This document shows, piece after piece, positions 15,853-22,598 of a stretch of DNA of 56,380 bases. The notes below the pieces were generated by a model, which had not been told where the DNA came from, searched no databases, and was given only the letters and a program-made list of their open reading frames with translations. Each line of letters starts with the position of its first letter. Within the stretch, counting starts at the first letter, position 1. Made by a program: the position numbers and the translations under genes. This DNA is from a virus, in the IMG/VR virus record IMGVR_UViG_3300046028_009783, positions 1 to 56,380 of that record. The stretch is one strand, 5' to 3'.

Positions 15853-15871
15853 GGGGTATTTTTGGTACCCC
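15853..15871 (-). promoter_or_regulatory. Leader hairpin of lipoprotein-like gene
   Basis: GGGGTA-CCAAAAA-TACCCC lies between the early promoter and the ATG at 15824. There is no T-run, so a leader structure is more likely than a terminator. Confidence 0.4.
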
Positions 15872-15910
15872 GTGGCTATTAACCTACCTTTACTCTATCA
15901 CCTTATTACA

Positions 15911-15944
15911 TGTTAAATATACGAAATTGATCTTATGGATCCAA
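15911..15944 (-). promoter_or_regulatory. Early promoter, TTGG class
   Basis: TTGG-N15-TTCGTATATTTAACATG on the minus strand, upstream of the lipoprotein-like gene. It overlaps the end of the GIY-YIG gene. Confidence 0.75.
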
Positions 15945-16409
15945 TCGCTGTTTAAGGAGTTGTTTAAGTTCTTTAATTTGAGATTTCATTTTAACTATAT
16001 GGGCCTCTTTCTGTCTCATTCTTGCAATCCACTTCCAAGCATCCTCCATCTCTAATATATCATTAAGGGTTTTATGCAATTGAGCATTTTTAGTATGTAA
16101 TGCTTGATTTTCGAAAATTAATTCATAATTGGATCTATTATGTATGGAGTTAGTAAGATAAGGGGATTTATATTGACCAATCCAATATTTTTCTCTGTCA
16201 TTAATACTGGATTTATCACATTGTTCTAATATACAGAATTCAAATTTTTTGTTATGTTTTATTAAATGCTCCTTTAAATTAACAAGTGTTGGATTTATAG
16301 GTTTATTCCAGTGGGCATCCCATCGTTGGTTTAAATTCTTAGATTGCCCCACATATACAACTTCATTATACATGGGGTTTATTATCCCATAAACATAATA
16401 CATTTTCAT
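15933..16409 (-). CDS. GIY-YIG endonuclease
   Basis: 158 residues. The N-terminus has the two GIY-YIG half motifs (MYYVYGIINP and EVVYVGQSKN) with the following arginine (LNQRWDAHW, about residue 29) and a later catalytic-type glutamate in NDREKYWIGQYKS. The C-terminal 60 residues are a basic helical region (MKSQIKELKQLLKQRL) probably for DNA contact. Such free-standing genes in T4-like phages are usually homing endonucleases. No early promoter core is visible directly upstream. Confidence 0.85.
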   Translation of the reverse strand: MKMYYVYGIINPMYNEVVYVGQSKNLNQRWDAHWNKPINPTLVNLKEHLIKHNKKFEFCILEQCDKSSINDREKYWIGQYKSPYLTNSIHNRSNYELIFENQALHTKNAQLHKTLNDILEMEDAWKWIARMRQKEAHIVKMKSQIKELKQLLKQRLDP

Positions 16410-16603
16410 AATTTATATTAATATTAACAGATGCTCAACATTTTGGTAAGATTATTGAATATTATTCATGTCTCCTTTCTCTTTCACATGTAACGTAGAG
16501 CATTCTTCACCATAATGGGCGCCTTATATTGAATATCCTCCATTCGCCTATAAAAAATATAGTGGGCCTGTGAGAGCAGGCCCGAAACTATATTGGGGGA
16601 AAA
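16410..16603. other. Gene-free gap with terminator
   Basis: No ORF above 19 codons. It contains the strong hairpin at 16564-16583 and otherwise unstructured leader sequence for the GIY-YIG gene. Confidence 0.5.
16564..16583 (-). terminator. Terminator after the AT-hook-like gene
   Basis: GGGCCTG-CTCTCA-CAGGCCC, a 7-bp GC-only stem on the minus strand, followed by ACTATATTTTTT. It lies 20 bases after the stop at 16604. Confidence 0.75.
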
Positions 16604-16969
16604 TTATTCCGCTTTGGCGGGACGACCTAACTTAATGGTTCCGTTTAAACGTTTCGCTTCCAATTCCATTTTACGTTTGTAGGAAGCACTTTCCGGGTTT
16701 GGTTTACGTCCCAATTTAACTAATCCTTTAACTGATAGTCTCATTTGGCGTTTTGAACCCTCTACTACGGGACGACCTTTTTTAAGTTCACCTGCCGCAC
16801 GTTTAGCTTCTAATTCCGCCTTACGAGTGGCATGTTTGCTTTCAAAATTCACGGGTCTTCCACGTTTAATTTCGCCTGCCTCACGTTTGGCAGCCAACTC
16901 GGCCAATCTGATTTGTCTTACTGAATTTGTGTTAACTGGTCTACCTAATGTTTTTACTGTGTTTGTCAT
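16604..16969 (-). CDS. AT-hook-like repeat DNA-binding protein
   Basis: 121 residues, very basic, built from about four imperfect repeats of roughly 27 residues. Each repeat has a helix with Lys/Arg/Glu (RLAELAAKREAGEI, RKAELEAKRAAGEL, RKMELEAKRLNGTI) ending in a G-R-P or G-R-K-P core (RGRPVN, KGRPVV, LGRKPN, LGRPAK). G-R-P flanked by basic residues is the minor-groove-binding core of AT-hooks, so binding to AT-rich DNA is likely. It has its own early promoter and a strong terminator, so it is made early and alone. It might act in genome organisation or host takeover. Confidence 0.7.
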   Translation of the reverse strand: MTNTVKTLGRPVNTNSVRQIRLAELAAKREAGEIKRGRPVNFESKHATRKAELEAKRAAGELKKGRPVVEGSKRQMRLSVKGLVKLGRKPNPESASYKRKMELEAKRLNGTIKLGRPAKAE

Positions 16970-17004
16970 AACCTTTATTTTTTTATTAATTAATTTCTTA
17001 TTAC

Positions 17005-17039
17005 ATGTTAAATATACGAATCCTATTTTACGAAACCAA
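17005..17039 (-). promoter_or_regulatory. Early promoter, TTGG class
   Basis: TTGG-N15-TTCGTATATTTAACATG, about 36 bases before the AT-hook-like gene; leader ends AAAGGTTATG. Confidence 0.78.
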
Positions 17040-17210
17040 ACTTACTTTGATATAATTTCGATCTAATATTCTTTTACATTCAGAATAATCTGATGGATTA
17101 ACTAGGAAAGTATTTCCTGTATTGTAAAATACATTGGAAAGCTTGTTTGAATTGATTAACAATTGGTTCGCTTTTTTTCTTAGACCTAATTCTACTGTAA
17201 ATTTTTTCAT
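17028..17210 (-). CDS. Unknown small basic protein
   Basis: 60 residues (MKKFTVELGLRKKANQLLIN, then KRILDRNYIKVSLVS). No family recognised, but a complete early promoter with leader lies directly upstream, which supports it as a real gene. Its 3' end overlaps the upstream box of the next promoter. Confidence 0.65.
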   Translation of the reverse strand: MKKFTVELGLRKKANQLLINSNKLSNVFYNTGNTFLVNPSDYSECKRILDRNYIKVSLVS

Positions 17211-17242
17211 ATTTTTTCTTTTTAATTATTAACTTTCTTACA

Positions 17243-17276
17243 TGTTAAATATACGAAATTAACTTTAAAAATCCAA
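17243..17276 (-). promoter_or_regulatory. Early promoter, TTGG class
   Basis: TTGG-N15-TTCGTATATTTAACATG. The core and about 25 bases of leader are identical to those at 20971-20987, showing recent duplication of the cassette. Confidence 0.75.
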
Positions 17277-17529
17277 ATCTATTTTATAGAGCGTTAGTAA
17301 TTAACGTTTTAAAAGTATATACCTTTTTTTAAAGGAGGAAGTGGAGGGGCGGGGGAAGAAGGGTACCGTATTATGCCCCTAACTCAACACATTCCACCTA
17401 TACTCGTTTCCACATACCATCCTAAGCCCTCGCCACTCTAGGAATATCTTTCCTAAATGCGTTCCCTCATAGGAAATTGTTTCCACATTATAACATTAGG
17501 TAGGAACCACGTTCCCTTACCAATTTTGC
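17277..17529. other. Gene-free region with short GGA-TCC hairpins
   Basis: No ORF. It holds CGTTA-GTAAT-TAACG (17292-17306), a purine-rich GC-rich run (about 17331-17370), and three hairpins with AGGA(A)...TTCCT arms at 17438-17455, 17471-17484 and 17502-17517. Two more of the same kind flank the next tRNA-like element. Confidence 0.4.
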
Positions 17530-17586
17530 GGAGTGAGAGGAGTCGAACCTCTTGCGCAGACAGTCTTGCTTTAAACCAACCACTCC
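17530..17586 (-). tRNA. Short tRNA-like element
   Basis: On the minus strand a 7-bp acceptor-like stem (GGAGTGG with TCACTCC, one G-T pair) encloses a T-arm AGAGG-TTCGACT-CCTCT. The whole element is only 57 bases, about 15 shorter than a normal tRNA, and I cannot draw a D-arm plus a proper anticodon arm. It may be a decayed or D-armless tRNA. No amino acid is assigned. Confidence 0.4.
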
Positions 17587-17638
17587 AGGACCTGCAGATC
17601 CTATTATAAAAATTAAGCTAGGACCATTGCAATCCTAG
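17587..17638. repeat. Two GGA-TCC hairpins between tRNA-like elements
   Basis: AGGA-CCTGCAGA-TCCT (17587-17602) and CTAGGA-CCATTGCAA-TCCTAG (17618-17638) are the fourth and fifth members of the hairpin series that begins at 17438. Confidence 0.45.
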
Positions 17639-17667
17639 GGTTTAACCTGCCCTTGCTTATTTTTTGA

Positions 17668-17785
17668 TGTTGTGACAGGATTCGAACCTGCATCTTTTTA
17701 ATTCTTCTCACAGGATACCGAATATCTATCTCAATCTTGAGGCCTTCTTGTAGGAAGGTGCTTATACCTATTACGCCACACAACA
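17668..17785 (-). tRNA. Oversized tRNA-like element
   Basis: A perfect 7-bp acceptor stem (TGTTGTG with CACAACA) and a T-arm GCAGG-TTCGAAT-CCTGT are visible on the minus strand, with a D-region TGGCGTAATAGG close to that of the element at 22673. The total is 118 bases, about 30 longer than a class II tRNA. A hairpin CCTTC-CTACAA-GAAGG stands at the anticodon position but has a 6-base loop. Insertion, an intron or decay are possible; no anticodon is assigned. Confidence 0.5.
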
Positions 17786-17791
17786 AACTTA

Positions 17792-18049
17792 TTATGATTT
17801 AATAATCTCCACTATATCATGATCTTCTTCAGGTATTCTAAAATTTTTGAATACAAACCCATCATGTGTTCTTGTACCATAGTTATTGTTACTATTACCA
17901 AAAGAATTACCATCTTTATCTTTAACATATCTCACCACATGGTCTAGGTAAGTATAATTATTCCAAGGTGTAGGTGCAATATATTCTAACACTGCTCCTT
18001 GTGAGGATATCAATTTATCCCCCGGTTTACAATCTCTCAAATCTACCAT
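17792..18049 (-). CDS. Unknown small protein
   Basis: 85 residues, beta-rich (CKPGDKLISSQGAVLEYIAP, HVVRYVKDKDGNSFGN) with a GTRTHDGF turn; possibly an SH3- or KOW-like barrel. Own early promoter 32 bases upstream. No function assignable. Confidence 0.72.
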   Translation of the reverse strand: MVDLRDCKPGDKLISSQGAVLEYIAPTPWNNYTYLDHVVRYVKDKDGNSFGNSNNNYGTRTHDGFVFKNFRIPEEDHDIVEIIKS

Positions 18050-18080
18050 TTCATTTCTTTTTTTATCATTATTACTCCAT

Positions 18081-18114
18081 TAATATACGAAGTCTGATTT
18101 GCATATGTTATTCC
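18081..18114 (-). promoter_or_regulatory. Early promoter, GGAA class
   Basis: GGAA-N19-TTCGTATATTA on the minus strand, 32 bases before the ATG at 18049. Confidence 0.75.
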
Positions 18115-18330
18115 TTATTTGTTAAATTTTTCGTTGTAGTATTGCTCTGATAGTTTATCTCTAAAAATAGCAGTTGAACCATAACCTTTTTTGCAAGCAT
18201 CTATTATCTGTTGCTTTTCCATTTCTTTGGCTTGTTCTATTAATTCAGAATTTATAACTCCGTTAAAAATAAAATCACCTTTGCCATCATCTCCTCTTAA
18301 TTCTTGTATTAACCATTGTACTGCTGTCAT
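18115..18330 (-). CDS. Small protein of a Bacteroidota phage family
   Basis: 71 residues from the ATG at 18330, beginning MTAVQWLIQELRG. The longer frame from 18369 would overlap the upstream gene by 28 bases, so I prefer the internal start. The pattern AVxWLxxxL with later LIEQAKEMEKQQIIDA is one I associate with small proteins recurrent in Bacteroidota phages and prophages; its function is not known. Confidence 0.72.
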   Translation of the reverse strand: MTAVQWLIQELRGDDGKGDFIFNGVINSELIEQAKEMEKQQIIDACKKGYGSTAIFRDKLSEQYYNEKFNK

Positions 18331-18341
18331 CTTATTTCTTT

Positions 18342-18551
18342 TTAAATTCTTTTTCTGTAATCTGAACAAGCTTTAACCCAACCTCTATCCCAAGCATCAT
18401 CTGCTCCTGGGCATTGGTTAAATAATACCGTAGGGTCTTTACCTTTTTTTATTTCATTTTCCGCTTCAGTATAACCTTCTTCAAACATTCCTTTACCATT
18501 GTAGTTAGTTTCTTTAAAAATTTTACCCCAATGTTCTAAAAATTGTATCAT
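18342..18551 (-). CDS. Unknown small protein
   Basis: 69 residues (MIQFLEHWGKIFKETNYNG, then CPGADDAWDRGWVKACSDYR). The two Cys and aromatic residues suggest a compact fold. It lies 2 bases after the 328-residue gene and is probably co-transcribed with it. Confidence 0.7.
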   Translation of the reverse strand: MIQFLEHWGKIFKETNYNGKGMFEEGYTEAENEIKKGKDPTVLFNQCPGADDAWDRGWVKACSDYRKRI

Positions 18552-18553
18552 AA

Positions 18554-19540
18554 TTATTTCTTTTTAAATTGTTCAAACCAGATTTTGTTTTCTTCCATAT
18601 CATTTTTATCAATATATTGATATATGAAAGTTTCTAAATATTTAGTATGGTGCTCTAATATTTCTAACACATCTTCCTCATTATACATTTTTTCAGCTTG
18701 CCATTTAGCACCATACACACAACCTTTTTTAAAAATAATTCTTTCATCTTGATTGAGATATTCTTTTGAATATAAAGAATTATCAGCAACTTCTTCAAGT
18801 GTTTCTTGTTTAGGATGTTTTAAACCCAATAATTCCGTGTATTTAGAATTGTGCCATCTTAAATGTGATGGTACCCCCAATTCTTGTTCCATCTCATATA
18901 TTTCCCTTTGTATTTTATTCATTTTAGGTTCTTCTTTTGGAATGTAATCTTTTCCTAACCAAACTGTAACTTTTTTACCATCAATAAAATCTTCGTGAAA
19001 ATACTCTTGGTGTTCTTCGTGAAACATTACTTCTTGATTGTTTGGATTTACAAGGTTTGGAATGATGATTTTGTAACCTACATCGCATAAATCTTGTTTA
19101 TCATAAGCACCTTGACTTGGACAATTATCTCCATGTTTACAAAATGATTCAACTTCAACCTCTTCACAACTTGGATTCTTAACAAACCATTCTAAAAATG
19201 TATCATCAATAGCTTGAACACCATCATTTTCAGCGGTAAATTTGATTAAATCTTTGTCTGTTGTTAGGATGATTTTTCTACAATATGATTTTTGAAATTG
19301 TAAAACACCACTCTCATAGTGATTAGACAAAGTTCTTTCACATTTAAAAACTCTATTATCTCTAATATCAATACCATATTCTCCTTCTTTAATTTCTTCT
19401 GAATTAGTGATGTAGATATTTTGACAAATTACATTATCAATCTTTGGCATAGGACTGTTAAACAAATCCCAACTATTATTCTTTAAATAATGTATTAACC
19501 TACTTGGTTTATCTGTTGGGATTATAAATATATTTTTCAT
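18554..19540 (-). CDS. Modular protein recurrent in Bacteroidota phages
   Basis: 328 residues. The N-terminus (MKNIFIIPTDKPSRLIHYL) and later FKCERTLSNHYESGVLQF, KIILTTDKDLIKFTAEN and CVYGAKWQAEKMYNEEDVLE are phrases I know from proteins of flavobacterial phages that occur as mosaic combinations of short modules. The middle has four Cys/His residues in SFCKHGDNCPSQ that might bind metal. No biochemical role is known. Acts with the downstream 69- and 71-residue genes as one unit. Confidence 0.75.
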   Translation of the reverse strand: MKNIFIIPTDKPSRLIHYLKNNSWDLFNSPMPKIDNVICQNIYITNSEEIKEGEYGIDIRDNRVFKCERTLSNHYESGVLQFQKSYCRKIILTTDKDLIKFTAENDGVQAIDDTFLEWFVKNPSCEEVEVESFCKHGDNCPSQGAYDKQDLCDVGYKIIIPNLVNPNNQEVMFHEEHQEYFHEDFIDGKKVTVWLGKDYIPKEEPKMNKIQREIYEMEQELGVPSHLRWHNSKYTELLGLKHPKQETLEEVADNSLYSKEYLNQDERIIFKKGCVYGAKWQAEKMYNEEDVLEILEHHTKYLETFIYQYIDKNDMEENKIWFEQFKKK

Positions 19541-19543
19541 AAG

Positions 19544-19645
19544 TTATATAGAATTTGAAATTAAACAATACATGAAGATTCCCCACACGATAATTAACCC
19601 TACCTTTGCAACGTTTGCTGCTCGTTGAACTGATTTTTCTGACAT
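19544..19645 (-). CDS. 33-residue single-pass membrane peptide
   Basis: ATG at 19645 begins MSEKSVQRAANVAKVGLIIV and continues with a hydrophobic segment (WGIFMYCLIS) to a TAG-type stop region at 19544. It has the full early leader (AGGTTATG) and promoter upstream, which is the main reason to accept such a short gene. One membrane span, N-terminus polar. Small phage membrane peptides may affect host enzymes or lysis; nothing specific is shown. Confidence 0.6.
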   Translation of the reverse strand: MSEKSVQRAANVAKVGLIIVWGIFMYCLISNSI

Positions 19646-19670
19646 AACCTTCTATTTTTTATCTTATTAC

Positions 19671-19709
19671 ATTCGAAATATACGAAAGCAGCTTAAATTA
19701 GCTGCTTCC
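19671..19709 (-). promoter_or_regulatory. Early promoter, GGAA class, with hairpin in the spacer
   Basis: GGAA-N19-TTCGTATATTTCGAATG. The 19-base spacer is a hairpin AGCAGC-TAATTTAA-GCTGCT (19687-19706) that could end the upstream transcript. Confidence 0.75.
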
Positions 19710-19721
19710 CTAGTATTGTTT

Positions 19722-19919
19722 TTATTTAATTTTTATCCAAATACCTCTTTTAAAGTAATCAACTACTTGTTCATCTCTGTAAACTGTAGTGAAAGATGAG
19801 TGTGATTTGTTTTTCCAATGAATATCACATATACCATCAACACTTTTACCTACTACGTAAATTGGAAACTCCTCACTACAGTGAGTAAATTCCTTACCTC
19901 TTAAATCATCTATTTTCAT
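19722..19919 (-). CDS. Unknown small protein
   Basis: 65 residues (KIDDLRGKEFTHCSEEFPIY, then CDIHWKNKSHSSFTTVYRDE). It looks like a small beta domain. No early core is visible in the 50-base gap upstream, so it may be read through from the gene before it. Confidence 0.68.
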   Translation of the reverse strand: MKIDDLRGKEFTHCSEEFPIYVVGKSVDGICDIHWKNKSHSSFTTVYRDEQVVDYFKRGIWIKIK

Positions 19920-19971
19920 AACTGTTTGTTGTTTTAATTATTAATACTTAAAGATAGTGATTAAACTAATA

Positions 19972-20154
19972 CTAGGCAACTTTTTCTTTAACTTTTTTCA
20001 CAATATATGCCATTCCATAATAACTCTTTTCTCCTGGAGATAGGAAAGATCTTCTTAGCTTAGCATACGCTTTGGCCTCTTCATGGTCTTCAAATTCCTT
20101 AACAACTTTAATTTTCGACCCTATAGGTCCACCTATTCGAATAACTTGTGTCAT
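19972..20154 (-). CDS. Unknown small basic protein
   Basis: 60 residues, basic (MTQVIRIGGPIGSKIKVVKE then AKAYAKLRRSFLSPGEKSYY), with the look of a small alpha/beta nucleic-acid or ligand-binding fold. Own early promoter upstream. Confidence 0.68.
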   Translation of the reverse strand: MTQVIRIGGPIGSKIKVVKEFEDHEEAKAYAKLRRSFLSPGEKSYYGMAYIVKKVKEKVA

Positions 20155-20186
20155 ATTACCTCTTTTTAATTATTATTTCTTGAACG

Positions 20187-20223
20187 TTTAAATATACGAA
20201 ATCTAATTTAATTATTTAGTTCC
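20187..20223 (-). promoter_or_regulatory. Early promoter, GGAA class
   Basis: GGAA-N19-TTCGTATATTTAAACG, about 33 bases before the ATG at 20154. Confidence 0.75.
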
Positions 20224-20231
20224 TTAGCCTA

Positions 20232-20339
20232 TTAATTATTTATAATTTTTTGATAAGCTTTACACATTTCCTCATTATCACCTAAATAAATGTTACCTAA
20301 TTTTTTCATCCACTCGTAGAATTTTTCTGCTTCTTTCAT
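20232..20339 (-). CDS. 35-residue protein
   Basis: ATG at 20339 begins MKEAEKFYEWMKKLGNIYLG and ends QKIINN. It starts 1 base after the stop of the 93-residue gene, so it is probably translated by coupling. Helical; no family recognised. Confidence 0.55.
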   Translation of the reverse strand: MKEAEKFYEWMKKLGNIYLGDNEEMCKAYQKIINN

Positions 20340-20340
20340 A

Positions 20341-20622
20341 TTATTTACCTTTATTTAATTCATTTAAAACAGCAACCTCAATAGTACCAATTCCCTTAAA
20401 TATATTATTATTCAAGTAAATAGCATGGTGATATTCATCTACTAAATCATGTAATTTACTCATAAATTCCTGTAAATCTTTCTTTTGAATATTATTATAT
20501 ATTCTTTGTTTTAATTCACCTAATGCTTCACTTATGGTATCACCATCTTCGATAATCTCATTTTCAACTAATTGGTTTTCAATATTTCTAATTCCTTCTA
20601 ACAATAAATCTAAATTTTTCAT
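20341..20622 (-). CDS. Unknown helical protein
   Basis: 93 residues, predicted all-helical (LLLEGIRNIENQLVENEIIE, LGELKQRIYNNIQKKDLQEF). No recognised domain. Early promoter 48 bases upstream and the 35-residue gene directly downstream. Confidence 0.72.
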   Translation of the reverse strand: MKNLDLLLEGIRNIENQLVENEIIEDGDTISEALGELKQRIYNNIQKKDLQEFMSKLHDLVDEYHHAIYLNNNIFKGIGTIEVAVLNELNKGK

Positions 20623-20654
20623 AACTTTACGTTTTTATCTTATTACATCTTTTT

Positions 20655-20696
20655 AACATTCGAAATATACGAAATTTACTTATAATCTCAAATACC
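20655..20696 (-). promoter_or_regulatory. Early promoter, GGAA-class variant
   Basis: GGTA-N19-TTCGTATATTTCGAATG. The upstream box reads GGTA in place of GGAA but at the same distance. Confidence 0.65.
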
Positions 20697-20939
20697 CTAT
20701 ACGTAATAATAGTAGTAATTTCTGTTATCACTTTTCTTCTTCCATAACAATCTTTTAACAAGACCCTTAGCAAGACCCCGTCGTAACATGTCAGCATATT
20801 TTTTATTTGACTTAATAGTTTCATTTCTGTAATATCCAAAAACTTGTTCTTGAATTTGCCCTTCAGTTTTATAATTAGTAGTTTTTAAAAAATCTACAAT
20901 TTCATTTACTGAACGATAAGGTGCTGTTTGTGGCCACAT
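20697..20939 (-). CDS. Small winged-helix-like protein, conserved in phages
   Basis: 80 residues. PYRSVNEIVDFLKTTNYKTE followed by IQEQVFGYYRNE and KKYADMLRRGLAKGLVKR resembles a winged-helix arrangement: helices, a recognition helix and a basic wing ending in an aromatic run (NYYYYYV). I take it as a probable DNA-binding or regulatory protein. Own early promoter with hairpin-containing spacer. The alternative frame over 20627-20839 is rejected. Confidence 0.7.
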   Translation of the reverse strand: MWPQTAPYRSVNEIVDFLKTTNYKTEGQIQEQVFGYYRNETIKSNKKYADMLRRGLAKGLVKRLLWKKKSDNRNYYYYYV

Positions 20940-20970
20940 AATATTTTCTTTTTAATTATTAACTTTCTTA

Positions 20971-21010
20971 CATGTTAAATATACGAAAAGAGGATATAAA
21001 ATCCTCTTCC
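20971..21010 (-). promoter_or_regulatory. Early promoter, GGAA class, with hairpin in the spacer
   Basis: GGAA-N19-TTCGTATATTTAACATG. The spacer is AGAGGAT-TTTA-TATCCTCT (20988-21007), a likely terminator of the upstream gene. Confidence 0.75.
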
Positions 21011-21020
21011 ATTATTACTT

Positions 21021-21266
21021 TTAATAAAATAATCCGTTCCAAACCAACCAACTTGGTTTTTGGAAAATACCTAATTTAGGTTCGTTTTTTGAATACTCTC
21101 CAACAACTTCCATAGTATAACAAATATTACCACATTCGCTTACATCAACTAATATGCTTCGATTGGTTGAACTATAATTATCACTGAATTCATTACCAAT
21201 TTCTTCTTTTAGCATTTGAATTTTGTTGTGACCGTCAATTGAATCTTGAATACTTAAATTTACCAT
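21021..21266 (-). CDS. Unknown small protein
   Basis: 81 residues (LSIQDSIDGHNKIQMLKEEI, then ECGNICYTMEVVGEYSKNEP) ending in aromatic-rich KPSWLVWNGLFY. No family recognised. Early promoter upstream, terminator-like hairpin right after its stop. Confidence 0.72.
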   Translation of the reverse strand: MVNLSIQDSIDGHNKIQMLKEEIGNEFSDNYSSTNRSILVDVSECGNICYTMEVVGEYSKNEPKLGIFQKPSWLVWNGLFY

Positions 21267-21288
21267 AACTTTGATTTTTTAATTATAC

Positions 21289-21324
21289 TTAAATATACGA
21301 ATTATAGCTTAAATATCTTATTCC
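21289..21324 (-). promoter_or_regulatory. Early promoter, GGAA class
   Basis: GGAA-N19-TTCGTATATTTAAGTATAA, about 23 bases before the ATG at 21266. Confidence 0.78.
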
Positions 21325-21603
21325 TTAATTTAATAGTTTAAATCTCATTAAACGACCTTCTCCAACAGCAACACTATTCATGTTACCTATACTTTGCCAA
21401 ACAAATTTAATATTGAATGCTTGCATATGATCACCTAATTTAGTTCTCACTTGCTCATATATATCATTTGGGAAAATATGTTCAGATAAATCAAAACCAT
21501 TTTCAGCATATGTAGCTATTTTATCTAATGCTTCAAGGTAGTATTTATTTACTTGCTGATTAATTCTTTGATCTCTTGCTTCTGTGTTTAATTTAATTTC
21601 CAT
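21325..21603 (-). CDS. Unknown small protein
   Basis: 92 residues, helical N-terminus (RINQQVNKYYLEALDKIATY) and a C-terminal beta segment (GEGRLMRFKLLN). No family recognised. The stop lies directly at the GGAA box of the next promoter. Confidence 0.72.
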   Translation of the reverse strand: MEIKLNTEARDQRINQQVNKYYLEALDKIATYAENGFDLSEHIFPNDIYEQVRTKLGDHMQAFNIKFVWQSIGNMNSVAVGEGRLMRFKLLN

Positions 21604-21638
21604 AACTTTACATTTTTAATTATTAACTTTCTTACAGA

Positions 21639-21674
21639 TTAAATATACGAAATATGTTTTATTAATCATATTCC
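21639..21674 (-). promoter_or_regulatory. Early promoter, GGAA class
   Basis: GGAA-N19-TTCGTATATTTAATCTG, 36 bases before the ATG at 21603. Confidence 0.75.
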
Positions 21675-21934
21675 TTATCTAAACTCATTAAAATGTAATG
21701 AGATACACTTGTATAATCACGTAATATATCTGTTCTCCAGGAACCAACTTCATAAACCAAGTCCTCTAATGTTGTACACTCGTTTAATGCTAGAATATAT
21801 TCATTATCCATAACATTTCGATCAATTTCACTTTGAATAAACTTTTCTATAATACTAATACATGAAGGAAAGGTATTTTGTCTTTCTTCCTCTAAATCAC
21901 GTGCATTTTTTCTAAAATCTTCATTATATGACAT
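21662..21934 (-). CDS. Unknown small helical protein
   Basis: 90 residues, helical, acidic (NARDLEEERQNTFPSCISII, then LEDLVYEVGSWRTDILRDY). No family recognised. Its last codons contain the GGAA box of the following promoter. Confidence 0.72.
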   Translation of the reverse strand: MSYNEDFRKNARDLEEERQNTFPSCISIIEKFIQSEIDRNVMDNEYILALNECTTLEDLVYEVGSWRTDILRDYTSVSHYILMSLDKEYD

Positions 21935-21954
21935 AATATTTGTTTTAATTATTA

Positions 21955-21993
21955 TACTTAAATATACGAACTTTATTTTAAAAAATCTCTTCC
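21955..21993 (-). promoter_or_regulatory. Early promoter, GGAA class
   Basis: GGAA-N19-TTCGTATATTTAAGTATAA, 23 bases before the ATG at 21934. Confidence 0.78.
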
Positions 21994-22274
21994 TTTATAC
22001 TAACAATTGCTATTTCATTTGCAATAAATTCATCCAATTCCTGCTCTAATTGTTGAGCTTCATTGTATAATTTTTCACCTCTAAATTTCCAAATCAAAAT
22101 AGAAAAATCATTTCTACTCATATCAAATCTAAATTCATTACCTTCACTTTCAATAGAAAAAGAAAAATAACCACGACCTTCTTCATCATTGAAATCTTCA
22201 ATTACATTAAAATTCTTTTGTACAGCATCAATTACATGTTTTGTAATAATGTTTTTTTGTTCTTTCTTTGTCAT
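21978..22274 (-). CDS. Unknown small protein
   Basis: 98 residues: a helical start (KKEQKNIITKHVIDAVQKNF), a beta centre (GYFSFSIESEGNEFRFDMSR) and an acidic helical end. No family recognised. Leader ends AAAGTTATG. Confidence 0.72.
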   Translation of the reverse strand: MTKKEQKNIITKHVIDAVQKNFNVIEDFNDEEGRGYFSFSIESEGNEFRFDMSRNDFSILIWKFRGEKLYNEAQQLEQELDEFIANEIAIVSIKEEIF

Positions 22275-22294
22275 AACTTTTATCTTTTTTCTTA

Positions 22295-22333
22295 TACTTA
22301 AATATACGAAATTAATCTTAATCTTCTAATTCC
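22295..22333 (-). promoter_or_regulatory. Early promoter, GGAA class
   Basis: GGAA-N19-TTCGTATATTTAAGTATAA, 22 bases before the ATG at 22274. Confidence 0.78.
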
Positions 22334-22530
22334 TCTATATAATTAAATTTTAATATACCTTCTTCAACTCTACCAATTCCTCTTTTTACTATTTCACTAA
22401 TATAATACTCTATACCAGTTGAAGGAACACAGTGCATTGTATTTTGTAATGCTAATTTATTACCATTTTTATGATAAATTTCTGCTAATCGTAATTCAAG
22501 ATTTACTCTATTCAATGTTCTTTCTTTCAT
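22318..22530 (-). CDS. Unknown small protein
   Basis: 70 residues (LNRVNLELRLAEIYHKNGNK, then YYISEIVKRGIGRVEEGILK). Predicted helix-beta; no family recognised. Confidence 0.7.
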   Translation of the reverse strand: MKERTLNRVNLELRLAEIYHKNGNKLALQNTMHCVPSTGIEYYISEIVKRGIGRVEEGILKFNYIEELED

Positions 22531-22548
22531 AATATATCTTTTTAATTA

Positions 22549-22587
22549 TACTTAAATATACGAACTTTATTTTACTTATCCATTTCC
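22549..22587 (-). promoter_or_regulatory. Early promoter, GGAA class
   Basis: GGAA-N19-TTCGTATATTTAAGTATAA, 20 bases before the ATG at 22530. Confidence 0.78.
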
Positions 22588-22598
22588 TTAGTCACAAA

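Noticed and set aside
17430-17640. CRISPR array
   Set aside because: The repeated hairpins are short, unequal and irregularly spaced, with no spacers of constant length and no cas genes nearby.
20627-20839. 70-codon minus-strand frame inside 20697-20939
   Set aside because: It overlaps most of the winged-helix-like gene in another frame, covers the promoter at 20655-20696 and has no leader of its own.
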